Assembly (NCBI GenBank): GCA_046728115.1
Contig: JBKPDW010000636.1
Span: 1 to 18,948 of the forward strand
Length of the DNA stretch: 18,948 nucleotides
Origin: CAVSWN01 sp046728115
GTDB taxonomy: Bacteria > Acidobacteriota > Vicinamibacteria > Vicinamibacterales > CAVVIG01
Reading direction: 5' to 3'
The notes under the pieces were generated by a model. That model did no database searches, was not told where the DNA came from, and saw only the letters and a program-made list of their open reading frames with translations. Every line of letters begins with the position of its first letter. The first letter of the stretch is position 1. The translations under genes were made by a program, and so were the position numbers. Positions 1-7,411 of this stretch are shown here, one piece after another.

Positions 1-2430
1 CAAGGCCAGGATGGGATCGATGTGTGCCGCGCGTCGCGCTGGGATGGCGGTGGCGATCCACGTGATGAGGATCACGATCCCCGTGGCCGTTGCGAGCACC
101 ATCGGATCGGAGGCGTGGATGCCGTACACCTGACTGGCCACCGCTCGGCCTCCCGCATACGCGGCCGCGAGGCCGATGAACACGCCGGCCGCCGCCAGCC
201 ATTGACCGCGGCTCATGAGGAGCCAGAACACCTGTCCCGGCGTTGCTCCGAGAGCCAGTCGCGTCGCGATCTCGCCCAGCCGCTGAGCCGACGCGTACGC
301 GATGACCCCGTAAATGCCGACAGCTGCCAGGACCAGCGCCGTCGCGCCGAAGACCAGCATCAGGGCCATCCCGAGCTGCTGTCGCGTGAGCGTCGAGGCC
401 AGCAGATGCGACACGGTATCGACGTCCACGGCAAGCTGCGGCTCCAGCCGTGTGATCTCGCGTCGAACGGTCGGAGCCATCGCGCTGGCATCTGCGGCGT
501 GCGTGGCGATGACGACGGTCTGCCGCGGAAAGGGAAACTGTCCTTGCGGGACGTAGAAGCTTGGCTCCGCCTCTTCAGCGATTGACCGGTACCTGATGTC
601 GCCGACGACACCGACGATGGTTCGAAACACGCGCGTGTCGATGGTCGGATAGCCGAAGGCGAATTGCATGCGCAGCGGATCCTTGCCGGTCATGTAACGT
701 CGAACGAACTCGCGATTGACCATGGCAACCGGCGCGGCGTTCTGGCGATCGTCCAGTGAGAAGTCGCGGCCGGAAACAAGCGGCACGCCCATCGCGTCGA
801 AGAAACCCGGCGTGACGAGCCGCATCCTGGCGCCAATCGGCCTTGCCTGATCGTAGGCTTCACCCTGAAACTGCACGAGCACGGAACCATCGAGGTTGCC
901 GCGCAACGGAAAGGCGACCGTCGAGCCGACGCCCGTCACGCCGGGGATTGCGCGCAGGTGATCGAAGAGGGTCCGCGTCCATGCGAGCGTCTGATTGGGT
1001 CCGCGCACGCTGTCGGGGTTCGGTCGGACGTCGACGATGAGGCGGCCCGGGGCGACAAAACCGGGATCGGTCGTGCGCAGCCTCGAAAAGCTCTGGACCA
1101 GCCACCCGGCGCCAGCCACCAGCATCAAGGCAAGCGCCACCTCGGCAACGGTCATCGTACCCATCAATCGCGATGTCCCACGCCCTCCAGTCGTCGAACG
1201 TCCGCTCTCGTTCATCAGCGTTTTCAGATCGGCCTGCGTCAGGCGGATCGCTGGCGCGAGCCCCAGCATGACGCCGCTGATCAGCAGGACGAGGGATACA
1301 AAAGCGAGCACGTGCGCGTCGAACGGAACGGATTGGAGCCGCGGCAGCTTCGACGCGCCGAGTGTCTGCAGTGCGCGGACCCCGGCAAATGCGAACAACA
1401 GTCCAGCGATTGCGCCCAGAAATGTGACCACAAACGATTCCGTCAGGAGTTGCCGCACGATGCGACGGTGGCTCGCACCGAGAGCCGTGCGGACCGCCAC
1501 CTCGCGAGCACGCGCGGCTCCGCGACCGAGCAGGAGGTTCGTCACGTTGACGCACGCCAGCAGAAGGAGCAGCGCCGTTGCCGCGAAGACGATGAGCAGC
1601 GTCGGACCCAGGTCGCCGACAATCGACGAGACCAGCGGTTGCACGAGGAACTCGCGGCCGGCATCGGCGACAGGGAAGTCGTGCGCCAGGCCGGTCATCG
1701 CAACCGCCAGCTCGCTCCTGAGCCGCGGCAGCGTCGTTCCCGGCTTGACCCGCAGGATTGCATTCAGCCCATGTCCCACATCGGTAGGACTCATCCGCGC
1801 ATTCATCCAGAAATCCACGCCGTTCGGCAGGTCCAGATCGCGGGACGCGACGCCGGTGACCGTTGCCGGCAGCTCGGCGAATCGAACCGTCTTGCCCACG
1901 ATCTGCGGATCGCTGCCGAACATCTCGGTCCAGCTGCGATGCGACAGGACCATCACCGGCGGCACACCTTGCGCCTGGCCCTGGCCCTGGACGGGAACGT
2001 GCTGCTCATGGGTGAAGGCGGAGCCGAGGGTCATCGGTAGGCCGAACACGTCAAAGAAGCCCTCGCCGACAAACGTGATGGTGGCGTGCGTCGGCGGCGC
2101 GTTTTCGCGCAGCAGCGTCGCGTCGAGCGGCGACGATCCGTATCCGACGGCCCGTACGATCGACCCGGCCGTCTGGTTGAGCCGCGCCAGCTCGGCCGCG
2201 GCGACCAGACCGGTCGTCACCCGGCCGTCCGCATATCGCGTCCGGAGTGCGATCAGCTCTTCAGGGTGAGCGTAAGGGAGTGGGCGCAGCAGCGTCGCGT
2301 TGACGGTGCTGAAGATAGCCGTCGTGGCGCCGATCCCGATTGCCAGCGTCGCGACGGCGGCCAGCGTAAAGGCAGGAGCAGCCCACAGCTTCCGGATGGC
2401 GTAGCGCAGGTCCTGGACGAGTCCATCCAT
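1..2430 (-). CDS. ADOP-type ABC permease (MacB/FtsX family), 3' end cut by window edge
   Basis: The minus frame is open for 810 codons from ATG at 2430 to base 1 with no stop. The N-terminus (VQDLRYAIRKL, then a hydrophobic helix at residues 20-45 and LLRPLPY at 47-53) is typical of the acidobacterial duplicated orphan permease family. Two MacB-periplasmic plus FtsX units follow. The first FtsX block is near residues 275-395, with REVAVRTALGAS at 309-320. A second hydrophobic helix lies at about 424-445. The second FtsX block is near 685-800, with GEIATRLALGAT at 719-730. The sequence ends in PARRAAHIDPILAL, the usual family C-terminus, so only a few codons are missing. Such proteins are predicted inner-membrane permeases, and no ATPase partner is encoded here. 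The substrate is unknown. No good Shine-Dalgarno precedes the start. A short repeat (ctggcc units near 1973-1990) encodes a GQGQAQG stretch. It is divergent from the hydrolase gene at 2511. Confidence 0.93.
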   Translation of the reverse strand, partial: MDGLVQDLRYAIRKLWAAPAFTLAAVATLAIGIGATTAIFSTVNATLLRPLPYAHPEELIALRTRYADGRVTTGLVAAAELARLNQTAGSIVRAVGYGSSPLDATLLRENAPPTHATITFVGEGFFDVFGLPMTLGSAFTHEQHVPVQGQGQAQGVPPVMVLSHRSWTEMFGSDPQIVGKTVRFAELPATVTGVASRDLDLPNGVDFWMNARMSPTDVGHGLNAILRVKPGTTLPRLRSELAVAMTGLAHDFPVADAGREFLVQPLVSSIVGDLGPTLLIVFAATALLLLLACVNVTNLLLGRGAARAREVAVRTALGASHRRIVRQLLTESFVVTFLGAIAGLLFAFAGVRALQTLGASKLPRLQSVPFDAHVLAFVSLVLLISGVMLGLAPAIRLTQADLKTLMNESGRSTTGGRGTSRLMGTMTVAEVALALMLVAGAGWLVQSFSRLRTTDPGFVAPGRLIVDVRPNPDSVRGPNQTLAWTRTLFDHLRAIPGVTGVGSTVAFPLRGNLDGSVLVQFQGEAYDQARPIGARMRLVTPGFFDAMGVPLVSGRDFSLDDRQNAAPVAMVNREFVRRYMTGKDPLRMQFAFGYPTIDTRVFRTIVGVVGDIRYRSIAEEAEPSFYVPQGQFPFPRQTVVIATHAADASAMAPTVRREITRLEPQLAVDVDTVSHLLASTLTRQQLGMALMLVFGATALVLAAVGIYGVIAYASAQRLGEIATRLALGATPGQVFWLLMSRGQWLAAAGVFIGLAAAYAGGRAVASQVYGIHASDPMVLATATGIVILITWIATAIPARRAAHIDPILAL

Positions 2431-2510
2431 TTTCGCTTTTGACGCCGCGGCCGGCCACAGAGTCGGCGACTGCCTGCTAATGACGATACACTCAATCGAC
2501 CGAGACGGGC

Positions 2511-3692
2511 ATGCAGTGGCGGCTGTTGGTCGTCGCGCTCACAGGTGTTCTGGCGTCTGCTGCGTGTAAACACACAGCGACGTCCGGCTCCACGTCCGCA
2601 GACAGCTACACGATTCCTCCGTCCGTCGGTGACGGCTGGCCCACCGCGTCGCTCGAGCAGTCCGGCATCGATCGCGCGCGCATCGAGGCGATGACCAGCG
2701 CCATTCATTCCCATCCCGAGTTCAACGTTCACGCCGTCTTGATCGAGCACGATCGCCACCTGGTGTACGAACAGTACTTCTCCGGCCCCGACGAGAGCTG
2801 GGGCCGGCCGCTTGGCCGGGTCACATTCACGCGAGAGACCCTGCATGACCTTCGCTCCGTCACCAAGAGCGTAGTCTCCGCCCTGGTCGGCATGGCCAAC
2901 AGTTCCGGGGCCATCCCCTCGCTCGATGCACCGTTACTGGATTACTTTCCGGAGTACTCGGATCTGGCAGCGCCCGAACGGCAGCGGATCACGATCCGTC
3001 ACGCCCTGATGATGGGCGCCGGTTTCGAATGGCACGAAGACATTCCTTACAACGATCCGAAGAACGACGAGATCGTGATGACGCGGAGTCCGGAGCCAAT
3101 TCGCTACGTTTTGAGCCGCCCGATCATTGCCGCTCCCGGCACGACGTGGCGGTACAACGGCGGGACTACCCAGGTGCTGGGAACGATCGTGCAACGTGCG
3201 GTAAAGCAGCCACTCGTAGACTACGCCAAGGCGATGCTGTTCGATCCGCTCGGCATCACAGACTTCGAATGGCTGGGAAGCCTCGGCGGCGTGCCGGCGG
3301 CGGCATCGGGCCTCCGGCTGCGGCCGCGCGATCTCGCGAAGTTCGGGTCGGTGTACTTGAACGACGGCCAGTGGAACGGCCGGACAATCGTGCCGCAAGA
3401 CTGGGTCCGCGAGTCGACCCGACGACGCATGACGTTCCCGGCCCAGAAAGCGCGAGGCTATGCCTATCAATGGTGGCAGGCATGCTACACGACGCCGTCA
3501 GGAGTCCTCGAGGTGCCGACCGCCGTCGGGAACGGAATGCAGCGAATCTTCCTTCTCAGGGCACACAAGGCCGCCGTGACCGTTCTGTCCGGGCGCTACA
3601 ACGATTTCAGGACGAATCCGCCCGAGCGTCTGCTGCTGGAGTTCATCATTCCGGCGCTGCCGAAGGTCGCACCGTCGCCGTGCCCGTCATGA
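2511..3692 (+). CDS. serine hydrolase, beta-lactamase/transpeptidase-like, exported
   Basis: This is a 393-residue protein with a hydrophobic N-terminal signal. Cys19 follows LASAA, so it could be a lipoprotein, although the lipobox is weak at -3. The fold is that of class C beta-lactamase-like enzymes. The SxxK nucleophile motif is S116-V-T-K119, and the second motif is Y215-N-G in the context TTWRYNGGTTQ. A downstream GYAYQWW segment (317-322) and GNGMQ (340-344) sit where this family carries its third, more variable motif. No canonical KTG or HTG is seen. Family members include esterases, D-amino peptidases and penicillin-binding-like proteins, so the substrate cannot be named. The ATG at 2511 is preceded by a weak GAG-containing Shine-Dalgarno. 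The gene stands alone, divergent from the permease and convergent with the YifB-like gene. The 31 bp between the two convergent stops shows no convincing terminator. Confidence 0.9.
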   Translation: MQWRLLVVALTGVLASAACKHTATSGSTSADSYTIPPSVGDGWPTASLEQSGIDRARIEAMTSAIHSHPEFNVHAVLIEHDRHLVYEQYFSGPDESWGRPLGRVTFTRETLHDLRSVTKSVVSALVGMANSSGAIPSLDAPLLDYFPEYSDLAAPERQRITIRHALMMGAGFEWHEDIPYNDPKNDEIVMTRSPEPIRYVLSRPIIAAPGTTWRYNGGTTQVLGTIVQRAVKQPLVDYAKAMLFDPLGITDFEWLGSLGGVPAAASGLRLRPRDLAKFGSVYLNDGQWNGRTIVPQDWVRESTRRRMTFPAQKARGYAYQWWQACYTTPSGVLEVPTAVGNGMQRIFLLRAHKAAVTVLSGRYNDFRTNPPERLLLEFIIPALPKVAPSPCPS

Positions 3693-3723
3693 AGGCGATT
3701 CGGCTGAAACGCCAAGTGCTCGT

Positions 3724-5232
3724 TCACAGCATCCGGAACTGCAGCGCCTCAGCGACGTGGTCAGCACCAATCGTGTGCGCGCCATCCAGGTCGGCAATCG
3801 TACGCGCCACCTTGCGGACGCGATCGTAGCCGCGGGCGCTGAGCGCAAGCCGACGGATTGCGGTGTCCAGCAAACACCCTCCGTCGCGATCGATCGCGCA
3901 GTGCTGCGCGATCAGCTTCGGCGTCAATTCAGCGTTGGTCCGAACGCCGTCGGTTCGATAGTGTTCCTCCTGCCGCGCCCGCGCTGCAACAACTCGCGTT
4001 CGCACCGATGCCGATGATTCCCCCGGCGCGGTGGACCGAAGGACGTCGACGGGCACGGCCGGGACCTCGACCGTGAGGTCGAGGCGGTCACGCAGCGGGC
4101 CGGACAGCCGCCCGCGATACCGTGCAATCTGCTGCGGCGTACAGCGACATTCACGAGCCGTGTCTCCCAGGAAGCCACACTCGCACGGATTCATCGCCGC
4201 CACGAGCATGAAGCGGGCAGGGAAGATCGCCGTGCGGGCCGCGCGGGCAATCGTGACGTGTCCCTCCTCGAGCGGCTGGCGGAGCACCTCGAGCACGTGG
4301 CGGCTGAACTCGAGCATCTCGTCGAGAAACAGGACGCCATGATGGGCAAGGCTCACCTCGCCCGGACGCGGCAACGACCCGCCGCCCACCAGAGCAGCGT
4401 TTGATATCGTATGGTGCGGCGCTCGAAACGGTCGGTCGACGAGGAGGCCGGCGCCAGCGGGAATGAGTCCCGCAACGGAGTGGACGCCGGTCGCTTCGAG
4501 CGCTTCGTCGAACGTCAGCGGCGGCAGGATCCCCGCCATCCGCCGCGCCATCATCGTTTTGCCGGCGCCGGGCGGTCCGACGAGCAGGAGGTTGTGACCG
4601 CCCGCCGCGGCGATTTCCAGCGCACGGCGCGCGAGCAGCTGACCTCGAACGTCAACCAGATCCGGTACGGTCCGCGTTGGCGTTCCTGGGCGCGACGGCA
4701 CGCACGACGGCTTCACCGCCGCCGGATCGTTGAGCGCCCTCACGGCATCGGCGAGCGAGGAGACGGCGAACACGTCGAGGCCGGAAACAATCGCGGCCTC
4801 GCCGGCATTCGATGCAGGCAGCAGAATCCCGGCGAGCCCATCGCGCCGTGCGGCCGCGGCGATCGGCAGCACGCCGCGCGTCCCGTGAATCGATCCATCC
4901 AGCGACAGCTCGCCGAGCAGCACGAGATCCGCCACGTGCCGGCGTTCGACGACACCCGAAGCGGCGAGGATGCCGAGCGCAATCGGAAGGTCGAACGACG
5001 CGCCAACCTTGCGTACGTCGGCGGGCGCCAGGTTGACCGTAATCTTGTGCGGCGGATATTCGAATCCGGAATTCCGAATCGCGCTCTTCACGCGATCGCG
5101 GCTCTCCCGGACGCTCGGATCCGGCAATCCGACCATCGTGAACGACGGGAGGCCGAAGGAGACATCCACCTCGACATTGACAGCGCAAGCCTCGACACCG
5201 AAGACCGCTGCCGTGCGAAGACATGCGAGCAC
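3724..5232 (-). CDS. yifB: YifB/ComM family Mg-chelatase-like AAA+ ATPase
   Basis: This 502-residue protein aligns end to end with the YifB/ComM family (usually about 500-510 residues). An N-terminal ChlI-type domain holds GLPSFTMVGLPD (27-38), ITVNLAPADVRK (64-75) and LLGELSLDGS (105-114). The AAA+ Mg-chelatase domain has Walker A GPPGAGKT (219-226), a conserved GGGSLPRPGEVSLAHHGV stretch (283-300) and Walker B LFLDE (301-305). Cys350, Cys352, Cys362 and Cys364 form a likely metal-binding cluster, followed by RDRLD (381-385). The C-terminal domain carries LSARGYDRVRKVARTIADLD (464-483). Known ComM acts as a hexameric helicase that extends recombination during natural transformation; the job here is inferred. 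The start is GTG at 5232, chosen because MLACLRTAAVFGVEA matches the family N-terminus; an AGGT lies upstream. It is monocistronic as far as can be seen. Confidence 0.96.
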   Translation of the reverse strand: MLACLRTAAVFGVEACAVNVEVDVSFGLPSFTMVGLPDPSVRESRDRVKSAIRNSGFEYPPHKITVNLAPADVRKVGASFDLPIALGILAASGVVERRHVADLVLLGELSLDGSIHGTRGVLPIAAAARRDGLAGILLPASNAGEAAIVSGLDVFAVSSLADAVRALNDPAAVKPSCVPSRPGTPTRTVPDLVDVRGQLLARRALEIAAAGGHNLLLVGPPGAGKTMMARRMAGILPPLTFDEALEATGVHSVAGLIPAGAGLLVDRPFRAPHHTISNAALVGGGSLPRPGEVSLAHHGVLFLDEMLEFSRHVLEVLRQPLEEGHVTIARAARTAIFPARFMLVAAMNPCECGFLGDTARECRCTPQQIARYRGRLSGPLRDRLDLTVEVPAVPVDVLRSTAPGESSASVRTRVVAARARQEEHYRTDGVRTNAELTPKLIAQHCAIDRDGGCLLDTAIRRLALSARGYDRVRKVARTIADLDGAHTIGADHVAEALQFRML

Positions 5233-5412
5233 GCCGCAGTGACCTGCAAGAGCGATCGCAGCGAGCCTTCGGCCTATCTTTCAACAACTTGGGAGAAATG
5301 ACTTGCGAAGAGATCGCAGGAATTGCTCCCTGTTTCCGGTCAATTGGTGGAGAATTTTCCGGTCAAGCCGCGTGACTCGCGGCACGTGAACGAGAACGCG
5401 AGGGAAGCGGTC
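5233..5412. other. intergenic region between YifB and MltD-like genes
   Basis: This 180 bp gap upstream of YifB and downstream of the transglycosylase has no ORF of interest. It holds a pair of 11 bp direct repeats (listed separately). Next to them is a perfect 6 bp GC stem, gccgcg-tgact-cgcggc, at 5367-5383. The stem could form a hairpin after the transglycosylase stop, but no T-run follows on either strand, so it is not called a terminator. No confident promoter for YifB was recognised. Confidence 0.5.
5333..5366. repeat. two 11 bp direct repeats, possible insertion-sequence end remnant
   Basis: The unit tttccggtcaa occurs at 5333-5343 and again at 5356-5366, a period of 23 bp, separated by ttggtggagaat. 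Repeated short blocks of this kind are characteristic of the termini of IS21-family elements. From memory, the complementary text (ttgaccggaaaattctccac) resembles such ends. No transposase gene or matching opposite end is present in the window, so at most this is a scar. It could also be a tandem operator site. Confidence 0.4.
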
Positions 5413-7161
5413 TCAGTTCGCCAGCCGATAGACAGTCAGGCGCTGCCCCGTGGCCACACGGTCGCCCTGGAGGCGTGGATTCCACGTGTGCAGCGAAGCG
5501 ACTGTGGTCTTGAAGAGCCGCGCGATCGAGGCAAGCGTGTCACCGCTCTTCACTTCGTACACGCCTTTCACACGATTCGAGGTCGCCGCCGCGCGCGCGA
5601 GCTCGCCCGACTGCGTCACCGTTCGACGTGCTTCGGCGGCAGGCACCGGACGATCCGTCTGTGCCGCCATCAGCACGGTGCCTTCGTAGGGGACCATCAG
5701 CTTCTGACCGGTGGTGACGCGCGATTTGGCCGACAGATTATTGGCGTCGGCGAGATCCGCTGAGCTGACGTGAAGCTTCCGCGCAATCATGGGCAGTGTT
5801 TCACCGCGCTTGACGATGTAGTACTTCAGCGAGGCGAGGTCGGCGGCAGGGGACTCAACGAGCTTCGCCATCACGTTGCCGGCCGTCCCGGCGGGCACCC
5901 GCAAGTCGTACTCGGCATCCTGCACGGGTGTCGTCCAACGCCGCAATTCGGGATTCAGCGCCTGAATCTCGTCGATCGATCGGTCGGTCCATTCCGCGAT
6001 GCGACGCAGATCGACCGGACGAGGCAAGGTGACTTTTTCGATCTCCTTCGGCGGTTCGGGATCGAAATCGAATCCGTACTGCGCCGGGTTGCGAGCGATC
6101 ACGATCGCCGCAAGGATCATCGGGACGTACTCGCGGGTTTCCCGCGGAAGCAGCTTCGGCTTCGCCGCCAGGCTCCAGAAGTCTTCGAGGCGCGCCACCT
6201 TCATGGCGCGCTGCAGCCGCCCCGGACCGCCGTTGTAGGACGCGAGCGCGAGGTGCCAGTCGCCGCCGAACAGATCGCTCAACGTTCGCAGGTACTTCGC
6301 GGCTGCGACGGTGGCCTTTTCGGGGTCCGAGCGCTCGTCGATGAACCAGTCACGCCGCAGGCCGTTCTCGAGCGCGGTGCCCGTCATGAACTGCCACACG
6401 CCCTTGGCATTCGCCCGCGACAACGCATTGGGCTTGAAAGCGCTTTCAATCAGGGGGACGTAAGCGAGATCGAGCGGAAGCCCCTCGCCGCGGAAGACGT
6501 TCTGAATCATCGGCAGGTATTTGGTGCCGCGGCGCAATCCGTCCTCGATGAAATCGTGCAGGCGGCCCTGAAAGAGATCGATGTACGACAGAACGCGCTG
6601 GTTCAAGGGAATCGAGATGTCATGGTTTGGCAGATCGGCCTGCACCGCGTTTCTTAACTCGGCTGGCGTGACGGTCGTGCCGAACGTCGTCGTGAGCGCG
6701 AGGAGTTCGTCGATGGAAGCCGCCTCGTATTTCTTTTCAGTGAAGCCGTCGCCGGCGGTCAACGCTCGGACCTCGTACGTGCTGATGCGATCGACGAGAC
6801 GATCGAAATGCCCGCGAAGGCGAGGCTCGGTCCGACCGCCGTACGGCGATTCGAGGAGCAGGTCGATGGCGCGGTTGAATTCCTGTTTGGCGGCCTCGAC
6901 GTGGCCTTGTTCGAGCTCCCGCTGTCCGGCCTTGAAATGTCGATCCGAGGCAGAGATCAGGGCGAGCACCGGATCTTCGACGGGGACAATCTCAACCGAT
7001 GCGGTCTGAGCGCGCGCCTGAACCGGCGCTGCGGCCTGGACCGACACGGGCGCCGACGGCACCAACGACGCCACGTTCTGTGACCGTAGGCTGGAGCCGC
7101 ATGCCGCGGCGATCGGAAACAACAGCGTCAGAAGCAAGCGCTGTCTGGAAAATCGAAACAT
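5413..7161 (-). CDS. mltD: MltD-like membrane-bound lytic transglycosylase with LysM domains
   Basis: This 582-residue protein cleaves the glycan strand of peptidoglycan to give 1,6-anhydro-muropeptides. The N-terminal signal ends in PIAAAC, with Cys21 the probable lipidation site. A helical region (about 65-135) follows. The SLT catalytic domain is at about 205-330. The catalytic Glu239 lies in YVPLIESAF, followed by AKGVWQFMTGTA (252-263) and ALASYNGGPG (305-314). A degenerate LysM-like segment lies at about 380-423. Two clear LysM peptidoglycan-binding domains follow, starting at YYIVKRGETL (447) and VYEVKSGDTL (534), with the last ending near 578. This matches the domain order of E. coli MltD. 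ATG at 7161 is preceded by GGAG with a 7 nt spacer. The upstream region is rich in inverted repeats. It is probably transcribed separately from the upstream aldehyde dehydrogenase gene, which ends 250 bp away. Confidence 0.95.
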   Translation of the reverse strand: MFRFSRQRLLLTLLFPIAAACGSSLRSQNVASLVPSAPVSVQAAAPVQARAQTASVEIVPVEDPVLALISASDRHFKAGQRELEQGHVEAAKQEFNRAIDLLLESPYGGRTEPRLRGHFDRLVDRISTYEVRALTAGDGFTEKKYEAASIDELLALTTTFGTTVTPAELRNAVQADLPNHDISIPLNQRVLSYIDLFQGRLHDFIEDGLRRGTKYLPMIQNVFRGEGLPLDLAYVPLIESAFKPNALSRANAKGVWQFMTGTALENGLRRDWFIDERSDPEKATVAAAKYLRTLSDLFGGDWHLALASYNGGPGRLQRAMKVARLEDFWSLAAKPKLLPRETREYVPMILAAIVIARNPAQYGFDFDPEPPKEIEKVTLPRPVDLRRIAEWTDRSIDEIQALNPELRRWTTPVQDAEYDLRVPAGTAGNVMAKLVESPAADLASLKYYIVKRGETLPMIARKLHVSSADLADANNLSAKSRVTTGQKLMVPYEGTVLMAAQTDRPVPAAEARRTVTQSGELARAAATSNRVKGVYEVKSGDTLASIARLFKTTVASLHTWNPRLQGDRVATGQRLTVYRLAN

Positions 7162-7173
7162 CCGGGCGCTCCG

Positions 7174-7206
7174 CGATCCGGTGTAAGTAACGAAACAACC
7201 GGATCG
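7174..7206. repeat. 9 bp inverted repeat upstream of mltD-like start
   Basis: cgatccggt at 7174-7182 is the exact reverse complement of accggatcg at 7198-7206, with a 15 bp A/T-richer loop between. It lies 13 to 45 bp upstream of the transglycosylase ATG. It could be an operator for a dimeric regulator or a hairpin in the mRNA leader; the sequence alone does not decide. Confidence 0.55.
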
Positions 7207-7242
7207 TAAGTCGTCCCCCTGCGAGGGCGGGGGCGCGTGTTC

Positions 7243-7294
7243 GTCACCCGTTCGACCGTGCTCAGGGTGACCCTGAGCAGATCCGACGGGTCAC
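7243..7294. repeat. 52 bp imperfect palindrome, REP-like element
   Basis: The core tgctcaggg (7259-7267), tga, ccctgagca (7271-7279) is a perfect 9 bp stem with a 3 nt loop. The match continues outward imperfectly: gtcacccgttcgaccg on the left (7243-7258) against the complement of gatccgacgggtcac on the right (7280-7294). The ttcga...gctcagggtgaccctgagc wording resembles dispersed palindromic repeats seen in many bacterial genomes, from memory. Only one copy is in this window. Confidence 0.75.
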
Positions 7295-7337
7295 ACGTGG
7301 GGAGGGCTGACGGCCCCCGCACCATTACGGTTCAGGC

Positions 7338-7366
7338 ACATTACCATCCCATAACTGCAGGGTCAA
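7338..7366 (-). promoter_or_regulatory. candidate sigma70-type promoter for the mltD-like gene
   Basis: On the minus strand there is a -35 TTGACC (complement of 7361-7366) and a 17 bp spacer. The -10 is TAATGT (complement of 7338-7343), preceded by TGG, which makes an extended -10. The -10 matches consensus only partly. Transcription would start near 7331, giving a leader of about 170 nt. The call is inference from consensus matching only. Confidence 0.35.
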
Positions 7367-7411
7367 TCAGAACCTGAGGCGCCTCGTCAGTTCGGCGCAG
7401 AGCTTCACACT

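Larger units (their letters stand above)
7162..7411. other. intergenic region rich in inverted repeats, upstream of MltD-like gene
   Basis: This 250 bp gap between two minus-strand genes contains no credible ORF. Read on the minus strand it shows a candidate promoter (7338-7366), then a GC hairpin at 7297-7322 (gtggggag pairing with cccccgcac, with one bulge). A 52 bp imperfect palindrome follows (7243-7294), then a ccccc/ggggg stem (7215-7219 with 7229-7233), and last a 9 bp inverted repeat (7174-7206) just before the transglycosylase start. If the promoter is real, the leader would be about 170 nt and strongly folded. No run of T residues marks an intrinsic terminator for the dehydrogenase gene. 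Confidence 0.5.

Noticed and set aside
1970..1996. Short ctggcc repeat inside the permease gene
   Set aside because: It has two to three copies, keeps the frame and encodes GQGQAQG. It is likely slippage in a tolerant loop and not a functional repeat.
1..2430. Large plus-strand open frames (for example 958-2040 and 995-2269) over the permease
   Set aside because: They are Arg/Ser-rich shadows with no domain signal. The minus frame is continuous for 810 codons and matches the ADOP family from end to end.
3693..3723. Possible bidirectional terminator between the hydrolase and YifB-like genes
   Set aside because: Only a 4 bp ggcg/cgcc stem with a long loop and no T-run is seen.
5367..5383. gccgcg-tgact-cgcggc hairpin as a terminator for the MltD-like gene
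   Set aside because: The stem is perfect but short, and no U-tract follows on the relevant strand.
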